DNA from: Neiella holothuriorum
GTDB lineage: Bacteria > Pseudomonadota > Gammaproteobacteria > Enterobacterales > Neiellaceae
Length of the DNA stretch: 58,581 bases
Assembly: GCF_019457915.1 (NCBI RefSeq)
Contig: NZ_JAHZSS010000026.1
Location: 1 to 58,581, forward strand
Reading direction: 5' to 3'
The notes under the pieces are model-generated. The model was not told the DNA's origin and ran no database searches. It was given only the letters and a program-made list of their open reading frames with translations. Both the position numbers and the translations under genes were made by a program. This document shows, in pieces, positions 44,467 through 53,959 of this stretch (its first letter is position 1; the number at the start of each line of letters is the position of its first letter).

Positions 44467-45126
44467 TTATGGTTCTAGTGTAACCACGCCGGTATCGGTA
44501 CCGAGTAAACAAATATCAGCACCGCGATAGGCAAATAGGCCGTTGGTCACGACACCAGTAATCATATTGATGTCATGCTCCATTTGTTTAGGCTCCATGA
44601 TCTTCATGTTGTACACATCAAGGATCACGTTGCCGTTGTCGGTAATCACACCTTCGCGCCACACTGGATCGCCACCAAGCTTCACTAATTCACGAGCAAC
44701 ATAGCTGCGAGCCATCGGGATCACTTCAACGGGCAGCGGGAATTGGCCTAATACTCCAACTTGTTTACTGGCATCGGCCACGCAAACAAATTTTTTGGCG
44801 ACAGCGGCAATGATTTTTTCGCGAGTTAGCGCGGCACCACCACCTTTGATCATGTGCATATGCTTGGTAATTTCATCCGCGCCATCAACATAAACTTCAA
44901 TGCCATCAACAGCATTCAATTCAAACACGGGGATGCCATAACTTTTCAGGCGCTCAGTCGAGGCTTCGGAGCTCGACACCGTTCCTTCAATTTTATGCTT
45001 GATGGTTGCAAGCGCGTCAATGAAGTGAGCTGCAGTTGAGCCGGTACCAACACCAACGATGGTGTCTTGCGGAACATATTCCAATGCAGCCCAGCCGACT
45101 GCTTTCTTTAGTTCATCTTGAGTCAT
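44467..45126 (-). CDS. rpiA: RpiA, ribose-5-phosphate isomerase A
   Basis: A 219-residue enzyme; the start at 45126 has AAAGG upstream and gives the E. coli length. Motifs in order: [45 protein letters not shown] with the catalytic Asp, and [14 protein letters not shown] with the catalytic Lys/Glu. It interconverts ribose 5-phosphate and ribulose 5-phosphate. A consensus -10 (TATAAT) lies about 60 bases upstream; serA follows. Confidence 0.96.
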   Translation of the reverse strand: MTQDELKKAVGWAALEYVPQDTIVGVGTGSTAAHFIDALATIKHKIEGTVSSSEASTERLKSYGIPVFELNAVDGIEVYVDGADEITKHMHMIKGGGAALTREKIIAAVAKKFVCVADASKQVGVLGQFPLPVEVIPMARSYVARELVKLGGDPVWREGVITDNGNVILDVYNMKIMEPKQMEHDINMITGVVTNGLFAYRGADICLLGTDTGVVTLEP

Positions 45127-45184
45127 GGCGATTACCTTTACGGTACGCATCGATAAATGCAGTACCTAAATGTAGGGAGGGCGA

Positions 45185-45231
45185 ATTATACCCAAATTCG
45201 GAGCCTCCTGAGAATAGCCGTTTAGACGTCT
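45185..45231 (-). promoter_or_regulatory. rpiA promoter with a met-box-like site
   Basis: On the minus strand the consensus -10 TATAAT (complement of 45185-45190) lies about 60 bases upstream of rpiA. An AGACGTCT met box (45224-45231) with an adjacent partial box (AGCCGTTT, 45216-45223) lies just upstream of the expected -35. The -10 is convincing; the met box may be chance, since an exact 8-mer is expected about once in 60 kb. Confidence 0.4.
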
Positions 45232-45297
45232 TTTTGCAGAGATTGTATGAATCTGTCTGACAAGCCAGCGATGCGGGCTTTAATCGGCCTAATTTGC

Positions 45298-45897
45298 TTA
45301 TAGCGCTCGGTGATACGTTGATGGCGTAACAATGATATCGAGTGGCACATCCCAACTTGCGATAGGCAGCTCTGGCACTTGCTGGCAATCGTGTGCCACG
45401 CCGATTAGCGCGGCATTGACGTGGCGCTGCAACTGCCAATGGGCCAGTGTTCGATCGTAAAAACCGCCGCCCATACCGAGTCGATTGGCATCGCCATCAA
45501 ACCCAACCAGAGGCAACAGAATTGTGTCCAGTTGTTCAAGGGGTACCACTTGAGGAGCAGCCAATTCGGGTTCAAAAATACCAAACCGATTGCGGTGCAT
45601 TGGGCTATTCGGCTGATAATTTAAAAACAGCAAGTGATGTTTGCTAAACGGATGCAGTACTGGCAGGCAGAGTTGCTTGTCATGATGCCAACACCAATGA
45701 CAAAAGCGAGTTAGGTCGATTTCACCATCGTTGGCTAAATAAACTGCAATAGTCTTGGCGGCTTGAATTTGAGGAAGTTGAATGAGCTGTTGTTCGAGCT
45801 GAACGCTGGCCGATTGTTGTTCCGTGGCGGAGAGTGCTTGGCGTTTTTGTCGAAGGAGTTTACGAAGCGCGGCCCGTTCGGCCATTAAATTTATCAT
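45298..45897 (-). CDS. fau: Fau/YgfA, 5-formyltetrahydrofolate cyclo-ligase
   Basis: A 199-residue ATP-dependent folate enzyme. LRQKRQALSATEQQSAS near the start, VYLANDGEIDLTRF near residue 52, and the nucleotide-binding LLPLVGFDGDANRLGMGGGFYDRTL near residue 128 are diagnostic. It recycles 5-formyl-THF to methenyl-THF. It directly follows 6S RNA and zapA on the same strand, the arrangement conserved through gammaproteobacteria. Confidence 0.95.
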   Translation of the reverse strand: MINLMAERAALRKLLRQKRQALSATEQQSASVQLEQQLIQLPQIQAAKTIAVYLANDGEIDLTRFCHWCWHHDKQLCLPVLHPFSKHHLLFLNYQPNSPMHRNRFGIFEPELAAPQVVPLEQLDTILLPLVGFDGDANRLGMGGGFYDRTLAHWQLQRHVNAALIGVAHDCQQVPELPIASWDVPLDIIVTPSTYHRAL

Positions 45898-45915
45898 CTA
45901 ACTGCTCGTGTGATA

Positions 45916-46098
45916 GGTGCCCCAGAGTGCCGCTGCATTGGTGTCTGCCCTTGAACCATTCGGTTCAAGGCGGAACAACATGCGTTTACCGTAGGCTTCT
46001 CAGTTTATCTGAGCTTGCACAATAGTAACCGATGTTATCCCTTAAAAAAGTGAATATCGGCTCAGGGACGTAACCCGCTGGCAAACACCCCAGGGTAG
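45916..46098 (-). ncRNA. ssrS: 6S RNA (ssrS)
   Basis: The minus strand carries the 6S RNA between zapA and fau. The core segment CCCTGAGCCGATATTCA matches E. coli 6S, as does the hairpin CCTTGAACC-GAAT-GGTTCAAGG. The 5' end (CCCTGGGGTG, complement of 46086-46095) pairs fully with the 3' segment (CACTCTGGGG, complement of 45920-45929, with G-U pairs), closing the long rod. 6S RNA binds the sigma-70 holoenzyme and represses transcription in stationary phase. Ends are estimated from the closing helix, within about 5 bases. Confidence 0.9.
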
Positions 46099-46161
46099 CT
46101 TGTCAAGGCACAACTGATATCTTAGCAATGAAGATAAACAGCGTTTGCGCCGCTGACATCT

Positions 46162-46494
46162 CTAATTGTTCTGACTTTGCCGTTGCTTGTCAACCGAGTT
46201 ATTGCGTTCGTTCAGCGCGCGTTCAACCGTTGCTTGCAAGACCTTCATCCGGCTATCCATGGATTTGGCTAAACGCTCAGCACGCCGCTGTTCAATTAAT
46301 AAGTCATGGCACAGATTTAATGCCGCCATCAGGGCGATTTGCTCATTACCTTGGTTGATTCGGCTGCCTTGTAATTGGGTAATTTTTTGTTCCAGTAATT
46401 CAGCAGCTTGTTTTAAGTCTTCAACTTCCTCTGGCGGGCAGCTAAGGGTGTAGCTTTTACCGAGTAACTTAATTTTTATGTCCTGCTCTGCCAT
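46162..46494 (-). CDS. zapA: ZapA, cell division protein
   Basis: A 110-residue FtsZ-ring crosslinker. KIKLLGKSYTLSCPPEEVEDLKQAAELLEQKI covers the globular N-terminal domain, and NEQIALMAALNLCHDLL begins the long coiled coil (residues 50-105). Length matches E. coli ZapA (109). Its place next to 6S RNA and opposite ygfB is the conserved gammaproteobacterial order. Confidence 0.94.
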   Translation of the reverse strand: MAEQDIKIKLLGKSYTLSCPPEEVEDLKQAAELLEQKITQLQGSRINQGNEQIALMAALNLCHDLLIEQRRAERLAKSMDSRMKVLQATVERALNERNNSVDKQRQSQNN

Positions 46495-46694
46495 GGCGAA
46501 TCATCCTGTTTACAGCCTGCAACCACCTTAGCGGCAAAACTGATCGACTCTAGATCTTTATGTGCTTTTTGCCGAAATTTTATTCAAATGAACTGGTCTG
46601 CTTTGCCGGTTCGCAATAAATCTAGCGGACGAGGTTGGTGCACATCAGCCGCGGTGTTAGCATGAGGCGATTCAGATAGTTCGGACTTTTTCTT

Positions 46695-47261
46695 ATGTAT
46701 CAGACGCCAAGTTTGTATCAGGCTTTAAACGAAGCCATTGAAGCCAAGTCAATGCTGACCGACGCTGCAGAGGTTCACGGCATTTTAGTTGGCCAATTGT
46801 GTGGCGGTATCGCGCAAGATAGCGATGATTGGTTAAGCAACCTCTGCGACTTAACTAATAATGGCGAAGCAATGCCAGAGCAAGTGCAACAGCTCGTTGA
46901 CGATCTGCGCCAGGTGACGGCTAAAACCTTACTGGATGAAGAGCTAGGATTTCGTTTGCTGTTGCCTGATGACGAACAGCCATTTGATCTACAAGCCGAA
47001 GCAACAAGCCAGTGGGTTCAGGGCTTTTTGGCCGGGTTTGCCTCGGCTAGCCCTAAACTCGATGATGCCAGCGATGAGCTAAACGAATGCATGCGCGATC
47101 TCAGTGAAATTGCGCTGCTGGAAGTGCCTGAAGACGGCGACGATGAAAACGACATCGCGTTGACCGAGCTGCAAGAATACGTTCGTATTGCCGCCATGAT
47201 GGCCTTTGCTGAATTTGGCGTGCCACCACAAGCGCCCGAAGTTTCGCCTGCGCTACACTAA
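46695..47261 (+). CDS. ygfB: YgfB/UPF0149 family protein
   Basis: A 188-residue acidic helical protein. The pattern AAEVHGILVGQLCGG near residue 24, QWVQGFLAGFASA near residue 110 and the late QEYVRIAAMMAFAEFG match YgfB. In Pseudomonas aeruginosa a YgfB homologue lowers expression of a transcription activator, but the general role is unknown. Divergent from zapA and 66 bases before pepP, the normal arrangement. Confidence 0.9.
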   Translation: MYQTPSLYQALNEAIEAKSMLTDAAEVHGILVGQLCGGIAQDSDDWLSNLCDLTNNGEAMPEQVQQLVDDLRQVTAKTLLDEELGFRLLLPDDEQPFDLQAEATSQWVQGFLAGFASASPKLDDASDELNECMRDLSEIALLEVPEDGDDENDIALTELQEYVRIAAMMAFAEFGVPPQAPEVSPALH

Positions 47262-47330
47262 ACCCAGTCATTCCGGCGCTGCGTTATTGACTTCAAAGTC
47301 ACGCTGCGCCGCTTGTAAGAGAGATGTTTG

Positions 47331-48665
47331 ATGCCTGCCGTGCATATACCTACCACTCAATACGTTGAACGCCGCCGTCAATTGATGGCGCAGTTACCAG
47401 CCGATAGTGTTGTGCTGATCCCCGCGGCCAAAGAGCTGACCCGTTCTGCCGATACCGAATTCATGTTCCGTCAGGACAGTTACTTCTATTACCTGACTGG
47501 TTTTAATGAGCCCGACGCGTTGCTGGTATTGAAGCCAGATGCTGAACAAGCGGTCACGCTATTCTGCCGCGAGAAAGATAAGCTAGCTGAGGTTTGGCAA
47601 GGTCGCCGATTGGGCGTTGAAGCGGCAGTTGATACGCTGCAAGTTGATGCAGCTTTTACGCTTGCCGAAGTTGACGAACAACTGCGTGAACTGGTGAACG
47701 GAACCTCGCAATTGTGGTACCCCGATGGGCTATATGCCGACTGGGACGAGTACGTTCAGAATCTGATTAAAACCTTGCGGCAAGGGCCTAAACGTGGCTG
47801 GCAAGCGCCATCAATGCGCCGAGATGTTCGCGGTTTGCTTGATGAAATGCGACTCTACAAAGACCAACATGAGCTGGCCATCATGGAGCAAGCGGCAACG
47901 CTTTCTGCCAACGCTCACTGCCGTGCAATGGAAAAAGCCTACCCGGGCATCCATGAATATCAGCTCGAAGCTGAAATTCATCATGAATTTGCTCGTAACG
48001 GGGCTCGCTTTCCGGCCTACAACAGCATTGTTGGCGGCGGTGCCAATGCCTGTATTTTGCATTACACCGAAAATCAGGATGCCATTGCTGACGGTGATTT
48101 AGTGCTTATTGATGCCGGTTGTGAGCTGGCAGGGTATGCCGCTGATATTACCCGCACCTTTCCCGTTAACGGTACTTTCAGTGACGAACAAGCTGCTTTG
48201 TATCAAATCGTGCTGGAAGCGCAATATGCTGCGTTGGCCGAAGTTAAACCCGGTAGCAATTTCCACCAAGCGAATCAGGCAGCCGTTGCCGTGGTGACCC
48301 AAGGTTTGCTGAGCTTAGGAATTCTGCAAGGCGAACTAGACGACTTGATTGCCAATGATGCCCACAAGCCATTTTTAATGCACGGCATTGGTCACTGGCT
48401 GGGGTTAGATGTGCACGATGTAGGGGATTATCAGCGAACCGATGGCAAGCAGTTACGGGCATTTAAAGCCGGTATGGTGCTTACCATTGAACCTGGAATT
48501 TATATTGATGACAGCCATGATGTTGATCCCAAGTGGCACAACATTGGTATTCGAATTGAAGACAATGTGGTGATCACCGATAACGGCCATCAACTACTGA
48601 CCGGCGATGTGCCCAAAGACATTGATGCCATTGAGCAGTTAATGGCAAGCGCCAAAGGCGCTTAA
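47331..48665 (+). CDS. pepP: PepP, Xaa-Pro aminopeptidase
   Basis: A 444-residue dimetal peptidase; the ATG at 47331 is preferred to a TTG three bases upstream. The N-terminal aminopeptidase P domain has FRQDSYFYYLTGFNEPDALLVL. The pita-bread domain has the metal ligands in LVLIDAGCELAGYAADITRTFP (two Asp), HGIGHWLGLDVHDVG (His), and LTIEPGIYI and IGIRIEDNVV (two Glu). It removes N-terminal residues before proline. First gene of pepP-ubiH-ubiI. Confidence 0.95.
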   Translation: MPAVHIPTTQYVERRRQLMAQLPADSVVLIPAAKELTRSADTEFMFRQDSYFYYLTGFNEPDALLVLKPDAEQAVTLFCREKDKLAEVWQGRRLGVEAAVDTLQVDAAFTLAEVDEQLRELVNGTSQLWYPDGLYADWDEYVQNLIKTLRQGPKRGWQAPSMRRDVRGLLDEMRLYKDQHELAIMEQAATLSANAHCRAMEKAYPGIHEYQLEAEIHHEFARNGARFPAYNSIVGGGANACILHYTENQDAIADGDLVLIDAGCELAGYAADITRTFPVNGTFSDEQAALYQIVLEAQYAALAEVKPGSNFHQANQAAVAVVTQGLLSLGILQGELDDLIANDAHKPFLMHGIGHWLGLDVHDVGDYQRTDGKQLRAFKAGMVLTIEPGIYIDDSHDVDPKWHNIGIRIEDNVVITDNGHQLLTGDVPKDIDAIEQLMASAKGA

Positions 48666-48700
48666 TCACCGTTTCTAGTTAAGGATTAACAACCATTACC

Positions 48701-49984
48701 ATGAGCGCGACCACGTCTCCTGCAGCAGCCAAGCAACCTACCGATTACGATGTGATCATCGCCGGCGGCGGTTTGGCTGGGTTGTCGCTGGCGTACGCGC
48801 TACAGCAGGTGTTGCCTTGGCGAATCGCCGTTATTGAGGCGAAGCCTCTACCAACTGGCGCTGTGCCTGCAACACCAAGCAGCCATTATGATGAGCGAGT
48901 GTTAGCACTATCAGCCATGACAGTGCGCATATTAAAAGCACTTAACCTCTGGTCGACGTTAGCCAATAAAGGCTACCCGATTCGACACATTCACGTGTCT
49001 GATGAAGGAAACTACGGCAAAGTTCGGCTCGATGCAGAACAACAAAGCGGTGCCACTGAATTTGGCCAAGTGCTAGCTGCACGCCATCTCGGTGAGCATT
49101 TACAACATCAGGCCGAACAGGCTGCCCTCGACTGGTTTCGCCCCGCTCATATTGAATCAACCTCGGTGCTTGCTGATCATCGAGAGGTGAAACTCAACAC
49201 CGGCGATACCCTAAGGTGTCAATTGCTGGTAGTTGCGGATGGCGGTGAGTCTAATACGTGTGACGTGTTGGGAATCGAAGCTGAAGAGCATGATTATCAG
49301 CATGTGGCTGTCATCGCCAATATCACCACCGATAAACCCCATAATGGTTTGGCGGTAGAGCGCTTTACCGCCAATGGCCCGCTTGCTTTGTTACCCATGA
49401 CCGAACAACGCCGTTCGCTGGTGTGGACCTTGCCGCCAGAGCGGGCAGCTGAAGTGGTCAAACTTTCCGAACAAGCATTCAGTGAGCAACTACAGCAAGC
49501 CATGGGGTATCGTCATGGCTTAATTACGCAAGTGGGCAGTCGACAGAGTTACCCGCTCAAGCGTCGCTTAGTCACTCATGCCGGATTACCGCGCGCAGTG
49601 ATCATTGGTAATGCGGCGCACGCGCTGCATCCGATTGCAGGGCAGGGCTTTAATCTTGCCCTACGCGATGTGATGGAGCTGGCCATGCAACTGAACAAGC
49701 GCGGCGTCCAAGCCGATATTGGTACGCCCTCGGTGATCCAGCATTACCAGCAACAACGGCAGGGCGACCAAATTAAAGTCGCCAATGCAACACATGCGTT
49801 GGCAACACTATTTTCCAATGATTTGCCTCCACTCAAGTGGGCGCGCAATCTTGGCCTGGTGGCCATGTCACATGTTCCGCCAGCACAGCAATGGTTGGTG
49901 AATCAAGCCATGGGTGTTTCGGCGCTTTCAGAAATTGTTGAAGGCTGGTCCACCGGTAAATCTGAAAATGCGAAAGGAAGCTAA
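48701..49984 (+). CDS. ubiH: UbiH, 2-polyprenyl-6-methoxyphenol hydroxylase
   Basis: A 427-residue FAD monooxygenase of aerobic ubiquinone synthesis. The FAD fingerprint YDVIIAGGGLAGLSLAYAL is near residue 18, DERVLALSAMTVRIL near residue 66, and the UbiH/COQ6 motif GNAAHALHPIAGQGFNLALRD near residue 300. It overlaps the start of ubiI by one base (TAATG), so translation is probably coupled. Confidence 0.94.
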   Translation: MSATTSPAAAKQPTDYDVIIAGGGLAGLSLAYALQQVLPWRIAVIEAKPLPTGAVPATPSSHYDERVLALSAMTVRILKALNLWSTLANKGYPIRHIHVSDEGNYGKVRLDAEQQSGATEFGQVLAARHLGEHLQHQAEQAALDWFRPAHIESTSVLADHREVKLNTGDTLRCQLLVVADGGESNTCDVLGIEAEEHDYQHVAVIANITTDKPHNGLAVERFTANGPLALLPMTEQRRSLVWTLPPERAAEVVKLSEQAFSEQLQQAMGYRHGLITQVGSRQSYPLKRRLVTHAGLPRAVIIGNAAHALHPIAGQGFNLALRDVMELAMQLNKRGVQADIGTPSVIQHYQQQRQGDQIKVANATHALATLFSNDLPPLKWARNLGLVAMSHVPPAQQWLVNQAMGVSALSEIVEGWSTGKSENAKGS

Positions 49985-51168
49985 TGCAAAGCGTTGATAT
50001 CGTCATTATTGGCGGCGGTATGGTGGGCTTGAGTGCCGCCATTGGCTGTGCTCGTTTGGGTTATCAAGTGGTTGTGGTCGATCAAGCAAAGCCACCACAA
50101 GCTGCCAGCGATGTCATCGCCAACAGAGTGTCAGCCATTAGTGCCGCGAGTCAGCGTTGGCTTACCCAGCTCGATAGTTGGGCCGGAATTGAAGCGCAGC
50201 GGGCAACGGCCTACCAAACCATGGCGGTGTGGCAAGCGGATCAGCTAGGCGAGCTGCACATGGATGCCAACGAGTTGGGGCAACCTGCCTTGGGCCATAT
50301 TGTTGAAAACCAGGTGGTGACCTATGCCTTATTTCAACAAGCGCAGCAGCAAACCAACTTACAGTTGCTTTATCAAAGCCAGTGCCAGCAGTTACACCTG
50401 AACGAGCGAGAAGCATGGTTGGCGTTAGAAGGCGGCCAAATGATTGGTGCGCAACTGGTGATCTGCGCCGATGGAGCAAATTCTTGGGGGCGACAACAAG
50501 CAAACTTGCCGCTCACTTTTCGCGATTATGGTCATCATGCCATTGTTGCGACTGTGCGAACTGAGCAGCCGCATCAACACTGTGCTCGACAAGCCTTTAC
50601 TGCCGCCGGACCGCTGGCATTTTTGCCTCTGCATGATGAGCATTTGTGCTCCATTGTTTGGTCTATTCCGCCCGCGCAGGCTGAGCAATTAATGGCGCTG
50701 CCAGATGACGGCTTTAATCGTAAGCTTACCGCGGCGTTTGATGCCCAGCTTGGCTTGTGCCGCGTTGAAGGTGAACGTGCCGCCATTCCTCTCACCATGC
50801 GTTATGCTCGCCGTTGGTTGAAACATCGTTTGGTACTCATGGGCGATGCCGCTCACACCATTCACCCGCTGGCAGGGCAAGGTGTCAACTTGGGCTTTGC
50901 CGATGCCGCTGCGTTTGTGGCGGAATTAGCTCAGTTGACCGAAGCGTCAGCAGAATCATTAGACTTGGGCGAGCAGCAGCACTGGCGCTCGTACGAACGT
51001 CAACGCAAAACGGCGGCCGTTGAGATGATTGCGGCAATGGAAGGTATTAAGCAGGCCTTTTCATTACAAGCGTCACCGTTGCGAGGCATCATTGGCGCGG
51101 GCATGAATCTCGTCAATCAACTCAGCCCGGTTAAAAATGCCTTAGTCAAAAAGGCGATGGGGCTTTAA
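49984..51168 (+). CDS. ubiI: UbiI (VisC) family ubiquinone hydroxylase
   Basis: A 394-residue FAD monooxygenase. VDIVIIGGGMVGLSAAIGCARLG is at the start, NRVSAISAASQRWL near residue 48, and GDAAHTIHPLAGQGVNLGFADAA near residue 280. The pepP-ubiH-ubiI context points to UbiI (C5 hydroxylation), but motifs alone do not separate it from UbiF. It converges on a LysR gene. A REP-like hairpin lies in the gap. Confidence 0.88.
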   Translation: MQSVDIVIIGGGMVGLSAAIGCARLGYQVVVVDQAKPPQAASDVIANRVSAISAASQRWLTQLDSWAGIEAQRATAYQTMAVWQADQLGELHMDANELGQPALGHIVENQVVTYALFQQAQQQTNLQLLYQSQCQQLHLNEREAWLALEGGQMIGAQLVICADGANSWGRQQANLPLTFRDYGHHAIVATVRTEQPHQHCARQAFTAAGPLAFLPLHDEHLCSIVWSIPPAQAEQLMALPDDGFNRKLTAAFDAQLGLCRVEGERAAIPLTMRYARRWLKHRLVLMGDAAHTIHPLAGQGVNLGFADAAAFVAELAQLTEASAESLDLGEQQHWRSYERQRKTAAVEMIAAMEGIKQAFSLQASPLRGIIGAGMNLVNQLSPVKNALVKKAMGL

Positions 51169-51195
51169 ATAATGCGCATTGAATTGCGACCCGCT

Positions 51196-51231
51196 CGCTC
51201 TTTGCTCTGAGCCTGTCGAAGGGGGCAAAGC
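51196..51231. repeat. REP-like hairpin
   Basis: In the convergent gap between ubiI and the LysR gene, CTTTGC and GCAAAG flank GAGCCTGTCGAAGG, a motif resembling short palindromic intergenic repeats of many proteobacteria. Only one copy is seen in the window, so repeat status is inferred from resemblance. Confidence 0.4.
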
Positions 51232-51255
51232 GCTGCTTATCAACAACTCCCAACT

Positions 51256-52116
51256 CTACCCCTGCAATCGAAGCTTAATGAATTGCGCTAATTTCTCGGC
51301 CGCTTGTGGGTGCGACGTTTTTTGACTAAACAAACAAATCTTAATTTTGCCAAGCTCAGGCAGGCTTGAGTGATGAATTAGTTTTAGTTCTTTCGGCACA
51401 CTGGTTCGTGCCAGCGCTGTGACTCCCAAACCCTGTTGAATCGCCGCCGTTAAGCCATATAAGTCCGCATTGGTATAAGCAATGCGCCAGGCCGTTTTTT
51501 GTTGCTGCAAGCGGTTTAAAGCGCGGCTCCGGTAAACGCAACCATCGGGAGCCAACACCAAGGGTAATTGATTTTTCGGCAACGAATGGCGGCCTGAGCC
51601 AACCCACACCAAGTCGTCTTCCAATACCAACTCACCATCGGTTTGTTGTTCCGGATTAAGCAGCGCAAGAATCAAATCAAACTGCTCGCTTTGTGTGCCA
51701 ACGGGCGCCTCGCTTAATAAGTCTCGGCTTAGTGAGGAGGTGATCTCAAGGGCAACATCGGGGTAAAGCTGATTAAACTCACCAATAATGCCGGGCAATA
51801 GCGTGGTCGCAAATTCACTCGGGATCCCCAGTCTTAATCGGCCACGAAGCGGCGTTTCACGAAAGTGATTAAACAATTCATCATTCATGGCCAGCATGGC
51901 GTGTGCTTTTTTATAAAGGAATAAACCGTCTTGATTGGGCACATGACGCTGGCCTTGTTTGGTAAACAAGGCTTTGCCTAGCTGCTCTTCGAGCTTTTTT
52001 ATTTGCAGACTAATTGCGGGTTGAGAGCGCCCGAGTTTATTCCCAGCTTTGGCGTAGCCACCCAATTCGATCACGGTAACCAGGGTTCTGAGGTTGTCTA
52101 AAGAAAGTGGGCGCAT
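51256..52116 (-). CDS. LysR-family regulator, LrhA-like
   Basis: A 286-residue LysR-type regulator using the ATG at 52116 (MRPLSLDNLRTL); 52140 is a less likely TTG start. HTH: LVTVIELGGYAKAGNKLGRSQPAISLQIKKLEEQLGKALF (residues 12-51). The effector domain begins LRGRLRLGIPSEFATTLLP near residue 83. The N-terminal style resembles LrhA/HexA more than GcvA. It is divergent from gcvT, so control of the glycine cleavage genes is possible, but only from position. Confidence 0.87.
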   Translation of the reverse strand: MRPLSLDNLRTLVTVIELGGYAKAGNKLGRSQPAISLQIKKLEEQLGKALFTKQGQRHVPNQDGLFLYKKAHAMLAMNDELFNHFRETPLRGRLRLGIPSEFATTLLPGIIGEFNQLYPDVALEITSSLSRDLLSEAPVGTQSEQFDLILALLNPEQQTDGELVLEDDLVWVGSGRHSLPKNQLPLVLAPDGCVYRSRALNRLQQQKTAWRIAYTNADLYGLTAAIQQGLGVTALARTSVPKELKLIHHSSLPELGKIKICLFSQKTSHPQAAEKLAQFIKLRLQG

Positions 52117-52259
52117 AAGTAGTGCAGCTTTTAATAACAAATTTTAATGAAGGGATTGTCATACATTAACAAAACTTATGTAAGTATAAAAACTTCCAAT
52201 TTGTTTGCCACACTAGCCATTCATATACTTTTCGCCCTAATCCTTGTACGAGTAACATC

Positions 52260-53345
52260 ATGACGCAACAAACCGCCTTGTATCAGCAGCATGTTAACTG
52301 CAACGCCAAACTGGTTGATTTTCATGGCTGGGAAATGCCAATTCACTATGGCTCTCAGCTAGATGAACATCATCAGGTTCGTAACGATGCGGGCATGTTT
52401 GATGTTTCCCACATGACCATCGTGGATGTTAAAGGCGAGCAGGCCAAAGCATATTTGCAGGTGCTGCTGGCGAATGATGTTGCCAAACTAAAAGTGACCG
52501 GCAAGGCGCTGTATTCCGGCATGCTCAACGAGCAAGGCGGGGTGATTGACGACCTCATCGTGTACTTCTTTGCCGATGATGATTATCGCGTTGTGGTTAA
52601 CTCGGCCACGCGTGAAAAAGATCTGAACTGGATGCTCAAGGTTGCCGAGCCGTTTGCCGTTGAATTAACCGAGCAAGCTGATCTGGCAATGATCGCGGTG
52701 CAAGGCCCAAATGCCAAAGCAAAGGCGCAAACCGTATTCTCCGCCGAACAACAAGCTGCCGTTGCTGACATGAAGCCATTCTTTGGTGTTCAAGCTGGTG
52801 ACTTATTCATCGCCACCACCGGTTATACCGGTGAAGCTGGCTACGAAATCATCGTACCCGCCGCTCAAGCAGGTGACCTTTGGCAAGCCTTACTCGATGC
52901 CGAGGTAAAACCGGCTGGTTTAGGTGCACGTGATACCTTGCGCTTAGAAGCTGGTATGAACTTATATGGCCAAGACATGGACGAAACTGTGTCGCCACTG
53001 GCTGCCAACATGGGCTGGACAATTTGTTGGGAAAACCCACAACGCGCTTTTGTTGGTCGCGCCGTGCTTGAAAAGCAACGCGCCGAGGGTACGGACAAAT
53101 TAGTGGGCCTCGTGATGACAGAAAAAGGCGTGCTACGCGCCGGACAAGCCGTGCGCTTAGCCGAAGATCAAGCGCCGGTTGGCGTGATCACCAGCGGCAC
53201 TTTTTCGCCAACCTTAGGCCACGCCATTGCAATGGCTCGCGTGCCAGCAGAAGCCGGTGAAACCGTACAAGTGGAAATGCGCAAAAAGTGGGTTACAGTA
53301 AAACGAGTCAAACCTGTCTTTGTGCGAAACGGCAAAGCCGTCTAA
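52260..53345 (+). CDS. gcvT: GcvT, aminomethyltransferase
   Basis: A 361-residue T-protein of the glycine cleavage system; it transfers the aminomethyl group from GcvH to tetrahydrofolate, releasing ammonia. The opening [32 protein letters not shown] is typical, with the folate site near [21 protein letters not shown] (residue 218) and the catalytic Asp in it. First gene of gcvT-gcvH, 61 bases before gcvH. The 119-base gap to the LysR gene shows no glycine riboswitch. Confidence 0.96.
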   Translation: MTQQTALYQQHVNCNAKLVDFHGWEMPIHYGSQLDEHHQVRNDAGMFDVSHMTIVDVKGEQAKAYLQVLLANDVAKLKVTGKALYSGMLNEQGGVIDDLIVYFFADDDYRVVVNSATREKDLNWMLKVAEPFAVELTEQADLAMIAVQGPNAKAKAQTVFSAEQQAAVADMKPFFGVQAGDLFIATTGYTGEAGYEIIVPAAQAGDLWQALLDAEVKPAGLGARDTLRLEAGMNLYGQDMDETVSPLAANMGWTICWENPQRAFVGRAVLEKQRAEGTDKLVGLVMTEKGVLRAGQAVRLAEDQAPVGVITSGTFSPTLGHAIAMARVPAEAGETVQVEMRKKWVTVKRVKPVFVRNGKAV

Positions 53346-53406
53346 CTAATTTACCGGCCTCGGCCACATCAATTTAAAAGCATATTGCTAAGTAAGGAAA
53401 ACAACC

Positions 53407-53796
53407 ATGAGTAGCATTCCAGCTGAGCTGAAATATACCTCCTCTCACGAATGGGTTCGTAAAGAAGAAGATGGTAGCTATACCATTGGTATCACCGAGC
53501 ATGCACAAGAGCTGCTGGGCGATATGGTCTTCGTTGAACTGCCAGAAGTTGGTGAAGAAGTGAATGCCAGCGACGACGTTGCCGTTGCTGAATCTGTTAA
53601 AGCCGCCTCCGACGTGTACTCACCATTAACGGGTGAAATCATGGCCGTGAACGAAGATCTGGAAGATTCACCCGAGCTGGTGAACTCAGACGCTTTTGGT
53701 GATGGCTGGTTGTTCCGCATTATGCCAACTGATTTAGCTGAGCTTGACGATCTGCTTGACGCCGATGGCTACCAAGAAGTGATCGACGACGAGTAA
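53407..53796 (+). CDS. gcvH: GcvH, glycine cleavage H protein
   Basis: A 129-residue lipoyl carrier protein. The lipoyl site is [21 protein letters not shown] near residue 60-80, with the Lys in ESVKAAS. The protein begins [18 protein letters not shown], as usual. Length matches E. coli (129). It is followed by a strong terminator before gcvP. Confidence 0.97.
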   Translation: MSSIPAELKYTSSHEWVRKEEDGSYTIGITEHAQELLGDMVFVELPEVGEEVNASDDVAVAESVKAASDVYSPLTGEIMAVNEDLEDSPELVNSDAFGDGWLFRIMPTDLAELDDLLDADGYQEVIDDE

Positions 53797-53820
53797 TCGC
53801 CGACTCGAATTTAATGTTGT

Positions 53821-53847
53821 AACCCCAGCCGCTTGGCTGGGGTTTTT
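53821..53847 (+). terminator. Rho-independent terminator between gcvH and gcvP
   Basis: A 10-bp stem AACCCCAGCC / GGCTGGGGTT with a 4-base loop followed by TTT (GGTTTTTA). It would largely separate gcvTH from gcvP. Confidence 0.88.
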
Positions 53848-53959
53848 ACATTCTTACCAGAGCTAACACCTAAATAACTAAATACATTCGTTGGCTTTAT
53901 TGCTGTTGGAGAGGAGCAAGCCAAAGGCTTTGCTCCCAGTTTTTATGACGGGTAGTACC

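Noticed and set aside
52141-52259. Glycine riboswitch upstream of gcvT
   Set aside because: The leader is too short and has none of the conserved aptamer segments.
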